Origin: Colius striatus
Lineage: Eukaryota > Chordata > Aves > Coliiformes > Coliidae
Reading direction: 5' to 3'
Length of the DNA stretch: 64,000 nt
Assembly: GCF_028858725.1 (NCBI RefSeq)
Contig: NC_084773.1
Coordinates: 4,764,350 to 4,828,349 of the forward strand
The notes under the pieces are model-generated. The model was given only the letters and a program-made list of their open reading frames with translations. It searched no databases and had not been told where the DNA came from. A program made the translations under genes and the position numbers. Of this stretch, positions 48,651 to 59,900 are shown piece after piece; the first letter of the stretch is position 1, and every line of letters begins with the position of its first letter.

Positions 48651-51649
48651 CACAGCCGACTCCTGCCTGCAGGAGCCCTGGGATCGCAGCCTGACAACGC
48701 ACAGAGATCCCTGCCCAACAGGTCCGGGGGTGGAGAGCAGGCGTCCCACTGTGAATGAAGAACGTGTGTGATACAAATCGTGCAGGTTCGCTGCAAAACA
48801 GCGATAGACTCTGGCTTGGGAGTGCTGGCAAAGGCTGCAGCCTGCCTGCCCGGGGAATGGGGATGCTTCTCTGCTTCCCAGAGCTGGGTCTCTCCTGAGA
48901 CAGTCCTGGGGAGGAAGCTGTCTCCAGCCCTTGGCTCTCTGCTGAGGTACTTCAGAGAGGACCCTTAGGATGTGCACACCAGGACCTCAGCCAAGCCCAT
49001 GGCTTCTTTTCCACTGAAAGACCAGCAGCCCAGGACACTGGGTGATGACTGAGCCTGCCCAGGTTTGAGCTGGTGACCCAGCCCTCAGTGTCACCCAGCC
49101 CCTCTCCCCAGCAGAGGCTTTTCAGCCAGCCCGGGGCAAGAAGCATTAGCAAACCTGTCCCTGGCTAGAGCTGCTTGTGCTGACTCCTGACCTTGGAGCC
49201 CCTGCCAGGTTTTAGCATGTGTGTGATTCACCCAGACCCAGCCAGGAAAGGCCTGAAAATGGCTCGTGATCAGGGCAGAGCTCCCCGAGGCTCCTGAGGG
49301 CTGTATTGAATATCAGGCCATGTGGCAGACAGGTGACAAGGGTGGGTTTCAGCCTGTGGTATAAATGGCTGTGAGGAATGCAGCGCAGCCCCTGGGGACC
49401 CCTGAGGCTGTGAGGAGCCGGCCTGGCAGCGCAGCAGAGGCACAGAGCCTCCTCACTACCTTATTTGGGTACTTTGACACAACATCAGAGAGTGGCAAGC
49501 CCCTTCCCCAAAATGAAAGAGCTTTAAGCTTCTCAGTTGCATTAGGAGGCATGTTGGGAGTTTAATAAGCCAAAGAAATCCAGAGTTTCATACACCAAGT
49601 TCACCTGGAGTTTATTAGGCCAGGTCACTCCTGGGTTGGGCTGAGCTGTACAGCTGCTGCCCAGCATGAGACAATTGCCCTGTGTTCATCCCACCCCTCT
49701 GACCCTCTGCAGTGTCTGGGGGGAAGCTCAGCCTTCTCCTCTCAGAGCTGCCCCTGTGCTTGCCCCTGGGAGCCCTGGGGGCTGCCGCAGCTGAGCTTGG
49801 CAGTGGGGCCTTGGCACTGCTCTGTGCTGGGCCGTGGGCACAGATGCCGTGAACAGAGGTGAGGTCTGGTGCTGGTATGGCAAGGAGAGAGCCAGAGGGG
49901 GAGCAGAATCCCAAGAAGTGTCTGGCTGCCCAGGTTTTTCCTGTGGTGTGTTTGCCCAGAGAGCAGTCTGGTGGCACTGGAAGCTGGCTGTGCTCTGGCA
50001 GTGTTCTAGGTGAGAGGAGACTTGCAGGATGCCATGGTGTTGTGTCTCCATCTGTCTGGAGACCCTTGGGGTGAATTCAAGGGAGGAATAGCAGAGGTTA
50101 GTAGCATTACCTGGCTCTAGCAGCACATTCAGGAACACCAAAAAGCCCTGCAAGTACCACTGGCTGAAAGCATAGACCAGTCCAGCCCTTCAGTGTGCCC
50201 ATCACTGTGCAGGGAGCCAAGCCCAGCTGCTGGGCCACCTTCCCAGTCTAATGCCTGAGAGCCAAGCAGGGCTTCACCTCCCTCAGTAGCATGGGTAAGG
50301 TAGAGGCTGAGCCAGTGGTCTCCCAAGAAAAGGATTAGCAGGATGGTAAATTAAGCCAGCTCCTCATCTCTTCATAAAGTTATTAATATCCTGGCCAAGC
50401 CTTGAGCTTGGTAGTTCCCTGTTTGCTTCCAAGAGATATGGCCCCAACCAAAGCATGGCATAAGCTACTGAAACTTCAGGGAGACAGACACTGTTAGAGG
50501 AGTTGCTGTATTTGTCCCTCTGAATGTATAGGTTTACCTGCCCCGAAAAATAAGGAGCTGAGCCCAGTTGCACCTTCCAAGGTCCCAAGCAGAGAGAAAA
50601 CTCCTGCCTGCACAGAAGCAGGGGCAGCTGGGCTCTGCCAGGGCAGCACTGACAGGCACTGACGTGACACTCTGGGTCTCAGGGACCAGGAGTGTTGGCA
50701 CATCAGCACACGTAAGAAGCTGAGAAGAGGGGAAAAAAGCACTCTGAAGTGTCACCACAGGCAGTGAAGTCCCCCTGACAGCACCCAGGGCACAGAGCTG
50801 TCCCCTCCCAGTCACTGTTATCAGCAGGTACCCGTCAGCCTGGCAAGGGTGAGGTGCTGAGCGTGTGCTGAAGGGCCACAGGGTGCCAGCAGCAGCTGGG
50901 ACTCATCCCTGCTCCCTCGTGGCGCTTGGCACACTCCAGCAGCACGGCTTGGCAGGGAAGGGTGATCTGGGGCTAATTGGGAGCTTGGGCTTTAATCTCA
51001 GGAGGCTGTGGGAGATGCCTGGGCTGGCTGGGTGCCTGCTGGCCTGTGCTACCCTGTGCTGGCAGAGAAACGCGAGTGAAGCCTCAGGAACCTCAGCCTT
51101 CCGCTGCAGTTCAACTGTTCCTCTGTGAAACCCTCCCAAATGTGCTCCCCTTTGTCTCTGGGGCTCTGCATGCACAAGTGTGACCTGTGCTGTGGAGGCA
51201 TTCACCAAAACCTGCCACTGCACAGGGCACCACCCCAGCTCTGGCACTGGCTTTTGTGGTCCCAACTTTGGTGTCACACTGCAGGAGCATCACATCCCTC
51301 TCCCACAAAGAGCCTCTCCCAGTGTGGGTCCTGCCCTGGTCAGGCAGCTTTGGGAGGAGGCAGGGAGGGAGCTGAGGGCCCACCCCGTGCCTTTGTCCTC
51401 CTGTCTGGAAAGGGCGGACAGCTGCCTCTCCCTGCAGCTGCCAGGGCATCCATCATCCTGCACGGGATGAGGGGAACAACCAGAGCCCTGGGCTGAGCAG
51501 GGAGGGCTCCTGTGCCTGCCTGGGCAGGGAGGGAGGAGGAGGGACAGCTATGGGCAGGGGTGCACATGGAGGCACACAGACATTACCTCCAGCCCTGCAC
51601 ATTCCCTGCACCCACAGCCCTGTGCTTGCAGGGAATGTAACCTTCACCC
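48651..51649. other. Intergenic or intron; nothing recognised
   Basis: No exon, RNA gene or mobile element could be supported. Average vertebrate sequence with short domain-free open frames. Confidence 0.5.
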
Positions 51650-51858
51650 ACACAGCCTGCACCCACATAACTTGCATCCTCATAACCTGCATCCCCATAA
51701 CCTGCACCCAGGTAACCTGCATCCTCATAACCTGCATCCCCATAACCTGCACCCAGGTAAACTGCATCCTCATAACCTGCATCCCCATAAACTGCACCCA
51801 CATAGCCTACACCCACATAGCCTGCACCCACGTAACCTGCACCCATGTAACTTGCAGA
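51650..51858. repeat. 15-bp tandem repeat with a 45-bp higher-order unit
   Basis: Basic unit cataacctgcatcccc-like (15 bp). Three 45-bp superunits begin at 51671, 51716 and 51761 (catcct, catccc, caccca order). Outer copies are more diverged. Open frames through it reflect only the repeat. Confidence 0.92.
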
Positions 51859-53720
51859 CTGCAGGGACAGGACAGAGATGGGGAGGAGGAGACTTCCCAG
51901 TGGCAGGTCTTGTCTATTGGACCTCCTTGCCTGGCTTTGCCCCTCACTTTGTCAGGGTGAGGCTGCTTTCTCCCCAAAGTGTCTGGGTGGTCCCTGCACA
52001 CACAGGCAGAGAGACCACTTGCTCCACCTGTGAGGAGAGGCAGGACGGCCTCAAGAATGTGGGGCTTGGGTCTGAGAACCTGGGCTCAGCTGCTCGTCAG
52101 CCTCAGCAGCAGCAGCCCCATAGGATCTCAGTTGACGCTCTCCCAGCCCCATGGAGGGGTCTCAGCTCCCTGAGGCTCTCCTAACCCCATGATGAAGGTC
52201 TCAGCTCCCTGAGGCTCTCCCCTCTCACAGTACAGCATTCCCATCCCTCTGTGCAGAGGTGACTGCAGCTGGATGCTGGCACGGGCTGCAGCCCCTCTCC
52301 TCCTGCCCAGCTCCTCTTGCTAGAGGTCCCCCAGCTGCTGGGGGCAGTGCCTCAGCCCCTGCCCGTGGCCTGGCCAGCCCTGCAGTGTAACTGAAGAAGG
52401 CATCAGGCTGCAAACAGTGTGTGGGGATTAGCTGGGGCACAACTGGGGCCTGTGAAGGTGCTGGAGCATGTGGTGGCTGCTGTTAGTGCCGCAGGGTCAC
52501 TGGAGAGTTCGAGTGCAGCATGCTCTTCGCTCTCAGGAGATAATCCATAGCCTGATAAATCCACTGCCAGGGCCCTTCCCCCTCTGCAGTTTGGGCTGTT
52601 TTACACTACTCCTGACACTGCAGCAAATAGGAATTGTCAGGAGGAAATCAGTGCTTTCCTGGGTAAAAATTCCCTCCCAAACTGCTGCATCTCAAATGGG
52701 AGGGATTTGTCTTTTCCCTGTGCTGCTCAGTCTCCAACAAGACCTTCATGGGGACTTTGTCTCCAGAGAGAAAGATCAGCACCATGCTGTGAAACTCTAC
52801 ATCATCACCCAGAGCCTTAAACCTGTTGAACTTCTGCAGGTCACCAGTGGGAGGGAAGGGAGGGGAGGGCACAGGATGGCCACTGGCACTGGGGCACTGC
52901 TGGCACAGCCAGCCCAGTGCTGTGGTGTCACCTACCCCAAGGGGCTTCCAGCCCCCTGAAACAGGGCTGTGATCACCCACGTCCCCTTCCCGGCCCCACG
53001 GTGCTGGGACATGAAACCTCTGCAGCCTTAGCCTCCCCAGCCGTCCCCTGGCCCAGCAGCCTGCCCTCATCAGCACTTCCCTCTCCAAACTGAGATAGAA
53101 ATACTTGCAGCTTGGGACAGTTGATTATTTAAAGCTGTCGGGAGTGTTTAATTTAACCCTGGATTCAGCAGCAGCAGCTTGTTTCCATCCGCCAGACACC
53201 CGCTCCCCCTCTGCCTCTAACTGCTGCCGTGCTCCTCACCCCCAGCCAGCTTTGGGCAGAGGTTTCTAGGGGAAACTGTGGCCCTGCCATGTCCCTCCAG
53301 TGTCCCTGCTCTGCCTGGCACTGTGAGGGATGCCCTGTGCCAGGGGCTGTGAGCACAGCCAGGCCGGGGGCTGCTCCTGGGATCTGGGCTGTGCCACGTC
53401 CCTCGCTGTTGCCTGGGAAAGACTGAGGGAAGCTCTGAAATCTTGGTGAAAGAACGATGCATAGGAGAAGCTTTTCTTACTGGAAGTTATTATCTGATAG
53501 ATTTTTCTTCCCCTTTCCACTGCAAGCCCCTCCAGCGAGATCCTCACCTTTTCTGACCCTGCACTCAGCTCTGCCAGGGCTCTGGGTTCCTCCTGTGTGT
53601 GGCTGTGGCTCCTGAAACCCTCCAACCTGCCTTTGACACGCCCAGGGCAGGCAGCCAGGGTGCTGCTATAACCACACTGCACACAGGAGTGTGTGTCTGC
53701 CCCACTGCCTGACCCTATGC
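51859..53720. other. Intergenic or intron; nothing coding recognised
   Basis: No supported gene. AT-richer patches at 52535-52700 and 53085-53165 stand out against the GC-rich surroundings and could be regulatory, but nothing specific can be named. Confidence 0.5.
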
Positions 53721-53930
53721 CCTGCATCCCCAGAGCTCTCCCTGCATCCCCAAAGCTCTCCCTGCATCCCCAAAGCTCGCCCTACATCCCCAAAGCTCAT
53801 TCTGCATCCCCAAAGCTCACCCTTGCATCCTCAGAAGGTCACCCTCCATCCTCAAAGCTCACCCTACATCCCCAAAAGCTCTCCTTGCATTCCCAAAGCT
53901 CACCCTGCACCCACAAAACTTGCCCCACAG
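53721..53930. repeat. 20-bp tandem repeat
   Basis: cctgcatccccaaagctctc and variants in about ten copies of 20-21 bp, more diverged towards the 3' end. Confidence 0.92.
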
Positions 53931-54261
53931 CCACACATGAGCCTGTGCCCTGCCTGCCATCCCTAGAATCCCACCCAGCCTGGCACCCCTGGGAGCTCGG
54001 GGTCAGGAAAGGATCCTCCCAGGGCTGGCTTAGCCCAAGCCTAAGCCTAGCCCAGGACCTGCTCCATTTTTAGACAGCTGCAATTAGAGGCCATCAGTTT
54101 CCGAAGTCCTCCAGCAACCAAATGCACATTGGCAAAGAAAAAAACATGAAATATGCTTGTGAAACCCCAGGGATGTCCTTGTGATGAACCACGGGGCAGC
54201 AGCCGCTGCCCAGGGCAGAGCTGAAGTTGCTGGGGCTAAACCCAGTGCAGGAAAGCTGCTG

Positions 54262-54676
54262 GTCAGGCTGGGAGAACAGCTCTCTCACAAGGAAAGGCTG
54301 AGAGACCTGAGACCCCCTGGAGAAGAGTGAAGAGGGACCTTAACAACACATAAATACCTAAAGAGTGGGTGTCAAGAGGCTGGGGCCAGTCTTTTTTCCA
54401 CAGTGCCCAGTGACAGGACAAGGGGGAGCAGGCACAGGCTGGAACACAGGAGTTGTCACTGGAACAGGAGGAGAAACTTCTTTGATGCTGAGGTGAGGGA
54501 GCCCTGGCCCAGGCTGCCCAGGGAGGGTGTGGAGGCTCCTTCTCTGGAGGTTTCCAAACCCACCTGGACACGTTCCTGTGCCCCCTGAGCCAGGGGAACC
54601 TGCTTGAGCAGGGGTGAGTGGGCTGGATGAACTCTGGAAGTCCCTTGCAGCCCCCCCCCCATTCAGGGATTCTTTG
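54262..54676 (+). mobile_element. CR1 LINE 3' end
   Basis: Contains gaaaggctgagagacctgag, aggaggagaaacttctttga, tgaggtgagggagccctggc and ggctggatgaactctggaag, the order found in CR1 3' ends. It ends after a run of ten C near 54651-54660. Confidence 0.9.
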
Positions 54677-56080
54677 GTTGTGTCATCTGTCTACTGGGAG
54701 GTGTTTGTGGGGCAGTTGAGGGTAGCACTGCCTGTTAGTGGTTGCCTGGTTCCTACCTGGGAACTCCCCCTCTCCACAGTGTCAGCAATGAGCAATGACT
54801 CATGATGTTTGTGGAGTTTTGGGGTTTTTTCTCTAGTCTGTGGCTCACCTGTTGAAAAGTCTGCCTGGGAGGGGGTAGATGGGTTGAGAAAGCAGCCCCA
54901 GACTAAAGAGAGACGGAAAACAACACATCTGAGTTGCAGTGTAGTGCCAGGGCTCCTGGGGTGGAGCAAGGCTCTGGAGCAGAGCAGGATGTGCTGTCCA
55001 GGAGAGCGAGGCAGCAGCGAGGGCAGGGAAGCGGCAGGAGAGGAGCTGGGCCAAGGGGCTGCACCCCAGCCTGGCCACAGGCTGCTGCCTGCTCCCTGTG
55101 TGCTGGGAGGGACAGAAACCCCAGCCCCACAAGCCCAAAACCTCCTCCCTAAGCAGAACCAAGTGCTCCTTCTTGTGGAAGGTAGAGACCAAGGCAGTTG
55201 GGAAGCTTTGGCTGCAGCGTCCCCCGGCAGCCACGGCAGAAATCCCCTGCTCCTCTCGCCAAGAGCCTCGGGCCAGCAGTGAGCCAAGAAGCTCATTTGA
55301 CATCTTTCAGCCATGGAACTGAAAGAACTTAATGTGCAGCAAGAGCAGGGGTTAGTCAGAGCTGCCAAACAGGGGCTGAGACATTTTCTAAGTGGGGAAA
55401 AAGCAGCTGAATGTCCTGAATGAATCGCTGAGAGCTGACAGGCAGCCCCGGGGGAGCGGGGAGGGAGCAGGAGGAGGAGGCTGCGAAGCCCTGAACGTCT
55501 CTAGGGGAGTGTGAACGGGCAGAGAATCCTTCCAGCATCCCAGAGACAACGGGTGCTGCTGGCCTCGGAGATGTCTGTGGTGACCAGGCAATTTGCAGAG
55601 CTACTGGTCAGAGTGGTGTGTCATGTACAGCATAGCCACAGCTGATGCTGTGGGGATCACCAAAGTGGCACTTGTGGACAGTCCTCCAGAATATTCATTC
55701 CTCCTTAAGTGGTACAAAATTTAACCCCAAGCTGAGTATTAGGGATCTCTCATCGGGCTCTGGCCAGGCACTGGGGGTCTAAGCAGGTATTTAGCAGAGG
55801 CTGCCCAAGCTCTGAGAGGCTGTGAGGGGGTGTGTTACTCCCCAAGCATTCCTCACCCCTTCCCTCAAGCCAGTCACTCCCAGGATGCCCATACCCAGGT
55901 GTTCCTGAGCACCACATGCCGTGGGCATGGTGGCATCACACCACATACCTCTTCTAGACAGGCTGTAATAGCTCATCTTCTGCAGTCCCTGCACATGAAA
56001 TGCTCTGGAGGGTGCAGGGAGTGAGCGGGTCTCCCGGCCACAGCTGCCTTTCCCAGTACCCAAACTGGCCCCGTGAGCTG
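54677..56080. other. Upstream of the semaphorin; nothing recognised
   Basis: No exon or mobile element could be supported. Open frames of up to about 225 codons on the - strand have no domain and no splice context. Confidence 0.5.
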
Positions 56081-56485
56081 GAGGTGAAGGCTGCGGGGTG
56101 TCCCAGCGGGGATGGGCACGGCAGAGCTCTGCCAGCTGCAGGAGGTGAAGGGTGCGGGGTGTCCCAGCGGGGATGGGCACGGCAGAGCTCTGCCAGCTGC
56201 AGAGGTGAAGGGTGCGGGGTGTCCCAGCGGGGATGGGCACGGCAGAGCTCTGCCAGCTGCAGGAGGTGAAGGGTGCGGGGTGTCCCAGCGGGGATGGGCA
56301 CGGCAGAGCTCTGCCAGCTGCAGGAGGTGAAGGGTGCGGGGTGTCCCAGCGGGGATGGGCACGGCAGAGCTCTGCCAGCTGCAGAGGTGAAGGGTGCGGG
56401 GTGTCCCAGCGGGGATGGGCACGGCAGAGCTCTGCCAGCTGCAGAGGTGAAGGGTGCGGGGTGTCCCAGCGGGGATGGGCACGGC
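56081..56485. repeat. 60/61-bp tandem array close to the semaphorin start exon
   Basis: Units start gaggtgaagg at 56081, 56142, 56202, 56263, 56324, 56384 and 56444 (six full, one partial) and are almost identical. Each has the perfect palindrome ggcagagctctgcc and the segment gtcccagcggggatgggcac. The array ends about 250 bp before the coding exon. Confidence 0.96.
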
Positions 56486-56732
56486 TCGGATCAACGCAGA
56501 GGCTCAGAATTCCTCCTCACCCTCCTAGAACCATCGCTGGCTGCTGAGGCGGAGGGGACAGCCCCATCAGCCCGACCGCCGCCTCCCCGGGGCTTTCCCT
56601 CCCATCCCGGCGGGTTGGCGCCGGACGAGCTCCCCGGGAGCGCTGGCCCCGGCCCGGCCCCGCGCCGCTGCAGCCGACCCCGGCCCCACACACAGCCCGG
56701 ACAGAGCAGCCTTCCCCCTTGTCTGCTTGCAG

Positions 56733-56807
56733 GCGGAGCGGAGGTGGCCCGTCGGCGCTGGACCATGGTGCTGTGAGGGCGCGCCGCGCTCCCCGCCCAG
56801 CCCCGCG
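56733..56807 (+). other. Semaphorin 5' leader segment with splice acceptor and short uORF
   Basis: A pyrimidine-rich tract and gtctgcttgcag end at 56732, a good acceptor 75 nt before the start codon. The leader holds an upstream ATG at 56765 in strong context (gaccATGg) that stops after three codons at 56774-56776. The main ATG at 56808 is in weaker context (G at -3, C at +4). Confidence 0.6.
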
Positions 56808-56940
56808 ATGCGCGCCGTGCCCCGCGCCGTGCCCCGCGCCGTGCCCCTGGCCGCGCTCCTGCTCTGCCTCCTCCCGCAGCAGCCGGGCAGCGGCCGCGCC
56901 TGGGACCAGCACGCCCCGCGCCTTCGCCTCGCCTACAGAG
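56808..56940 (+). CDS. Semaphorin exon: signal peptide and start of sema domain
   Basis: 133 nt, ending phase 1 at a gtaagg donor. [20 protein letters not shown] has a basic start and a hydrophobic core, then [11 protein letters not shown] with a likely signal-peptidase site, then PRLRLAYR, the usual first motif of class 3 semaphorins. The RAVP repeat comes from a 12-bp tandem repeat in the DNA. Confidence 0.88.
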
Positions 56941-59900
56941 GTAAGGGCCGCACGGATCCGTGTGCTTGGGGTCCGCGGCTTGCTTGGGAGGGCTGGGAGA
57001 GAGTCCAAGAGGGTGCCAGGGCTGGGGGCATGCGGAGGGGGCGGTGGTGGCCGCAGCATCTCCGTGCGTTGTTCCACGGAGGCAGCTCCGGGCTTGGCGC
57101 CTGAGGATGCTGCACTGGCACTGCTGGCGTTGGCACGGGGAGAAGGGGCTGAGCAGGGGACACTCTGCCCTGGTTTGGTGCAGCACCAGGACTAGAAGGG
57201 ACATCTCCCTCTGTTCAGACTCAGTCTGGGCGTCTCATGGTGTGTCCTGGCCTGGAGCTGACCTGGGCAGCCCCAGGGGAGTGTCCCCTGTCTTCAGGCT
57301 CAGGATGTGATGGGGACAGGAGAGGCTGACCCACTGTGCAGAGCATTTCCCTGCGGCACCTCACCCTTCCCGCTGCATCTGTCTCATCTGTTTGGATTGT
57401 GAGCTCTTCAGGGGAAGCACAGTTTACTCTTCTGGTGCCAGATGCAACAAGGGGCCTCTGCTCTTGGTGACCTGAAGATGCAACAAGAGCAGACTGACAG
57501 GTGGCACAGCACACAGCCCAGCAGAGAAGTGGAAAAAGGGAGTCTTGAGGGAAAGGGTCTCTGCATGGCAATGACCTGAGCAGTTTAGAGCTGGCCCTAC
57601 TAGCCTAGTCATCCTGCCATGGATCTGCAGTGTGGACTCTGCTTTCATTTTCTCCTCTGTGAAAAGGGGCAGGTTGCTTTGCAGGACAGGCAGCTCAGCA
57701 TATCTTCAGCACTGCCCTGGAGGTGGCAGTCAGCAGGGCCCAACCAATCCCTCTGCATACCCATGAGGTGGCTGTGCAGCTCTCTCATGAGCGTCCTCTT
57801 CCCATCACCCTGGGAAGCTGCTCCGTGGGCAGGGACCACCAGCAAGATGGAAGATGCCCCCAGCTTGTGACTGGGGAGGGCTGGACCACCCTGGGAGGCA
57901 GGATATCCCTGTGGGGAGGTGACCCTGCTGATAGTCCATCTGGGAAACATGGAGCAGGGTCTACCTTTCCTTGGAGCCCAAGGAGGCAGAGCTGGGCTGC
58001 TGGGGCAGAGGGACTGCCAACTTCAAAGCCCCACAGTGTACTGGGACCAGGCATGTCAGAAGCCCTCAAGTCTTGGGCAGAGGCAGAAGAGGAAGCTCCC
58101 AGCATCAGGAGGGCTCAAGGACAAGGCAAACAATGGCAGGGGATGTGACTCACAGGACAGCACAGGGCACATTCAAGGACACAATGCCTTGAGAAGTTTA
58201 GGCTTAAAAACCCCTAGGAAAACTAATAAAAGGAGGCCTTTGAGAGTGTATCTATGGGAGCAGCATTGCCCTCAGATCACAGCAGGGGGATGCAGGCAGA
58301 GCCCTTGGCGGGGTAGGGTGGAAGACGCAAACAGACGAGAAGGAAATGACAGCACCGAAGGCTGAGAGAGCAAAGGAAGGATGGGGCATGGGCACGGGGC
58401 CAGGAGCAACAGCAGCAGCTCCCAGCCTGGCAAGGAGGAGGTTTGCCATGGCATGGTGAGCAGGGCTGTGTGAGGCAGCAGGCAGGTGATGGGGCTGGGC
58501 AGGGGCTGCCCCAGGGCTGCCCAGCTGGAGCTGAGGCCATGCAGCAGCTCAGCTCTGCAGCGAAACCACCGCACGCTCCTCTCACTGGCACAATTCAGGG
58601 CAGGCACAGCTAGGAGCTGGCACATGGCTGTTCTGCCAGCCTTTGATCTGTACCAGCCCAGCCAGGCAGCACACAGGAGCCATCAGCAGGCAGCACGCAC
58701 CGAGGGGCTCAAGGGGCCCAGGGGTCTGAGGTTATCAGCACCGAAAGCTGCCTTGACACTTCTCTTATCAGCCAACAGCAGTGAGGGGCTGCAGCCTGAT
58801 TTAGCACCAAGCTTCCCCTGGGCTTCCAGGCTCTGTCCCCCAGGTCTGCTCTGTCTGGAGGCCAGGGGAAGGGGGAGGATGACCCCTGGCACAGCCAGGC
58901 TGTGACCCCAGGAAGCCCAGGGTCACCCCGTGCTGAGGATGCTGTGGCTGAGGGGCAGCAGAGATGATGGATGGGACACGGTGGCTGCAGTGGTCTGGAC
59001 AACAAAGAAAACACCGTGGCCTTGGGAGATAATGAACACAAAGGAGAGGATGTTTCTGTGGCTCACCCGTCAGAAACCGCCTGGTTCTCTGCCTGCAGGG
59101 CTGGGGTTTGGATCAAACGCCTTGTGTGTGCAGCTGGCCCCAGGGCAAGGAGGGGCTGGAGTGTGCACAGCAGCTCCCTGCTGGGGGCCTGGAGCCCCAG
59201 CGCTTGGCCCCTTGGTGAGGGAGCAGATCTGAGACCCTCCTGGCCATTAACCCTGACAGTGGTCTCACAGTGCAAGTGCAGGGCAGTGAGTCCTACCTGG
59301 GTCCCCCACTCCTGCTATCCCAGCAGCAGGGAGGGCTCCTCCAGCCTCCTGCCTGCCCTTGTCCTCAGATGGGGCTGGGGCAGGTCAGATGGTGACCCTC
59401 TCTGAGACCAGCCTCATCCCCACTCTGCTTGATTACACCCACATACTGGATGAGCCTCTGGCCACCTCTCCCACCCTAATCCGACTTCCTGCTGCTCTCC
59501 TGACATTCCCCCCTGGACCAGGCAGGTCTCCCGAGTGTTGGCAGACACAGGAGGGTGGGTGATGCACAGCAGCCTGCTGGGAACCCAGCAGTGACAATGG
59601 TCCTTGGGCAGGGACAGGAATTCAGCTGCTAAACCCATTCAGCTGGTGGGAAATGGCTTGGAAATCTGCTCCAGGGCCCCCAGAGGAGAGCCCTTGGGCA
59701 GCCGAGGGTAGGTGGGAGCCAAGTGAGGCAGTGCACAGTTTTTGTGGGAGCAGGAGGGCCAGGAGCTCCCAGACTCAGCTGGGAGTGGCTGCTGGCAGGG
59801 GTTTGTGTCCCACGGGGACTGACCCCGGCGGAAGGGGAGAAGGAAGCGTGAGCGGGGAGTGGGGCTGGCTGCGGGATCCGGCCAGGGACCCTGCGGCTCC

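Larger units (their letters stand above)
56540..57060 (+). promoter_or_regulatory. CpG island around the semaphorin start codon
   Basis: Dense CpG from about 56540 through the signal-peptide exon. It could hold an alternative promoter, used instead of the remote 44 kb CpG island. No TATA box is seen. Confidence 0.5.

Noticed and set aside
47980..48771. 263-codon open frame on + and a 183-codon frame on - over the same DNA
   Set aside because: Both run through the 36/42-bp array, and the + frame also crosses the GC-rich 15-bp array. The composition follows the repeats, and no domain or splice context is present.
55791..56494. - strand open frames with repeated GTPRTLHL-like segments
   Set aside because: They are translations of the 60/61-bp array. 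The 60/61 alternation shifts frame, so no single repeat protein is kept.
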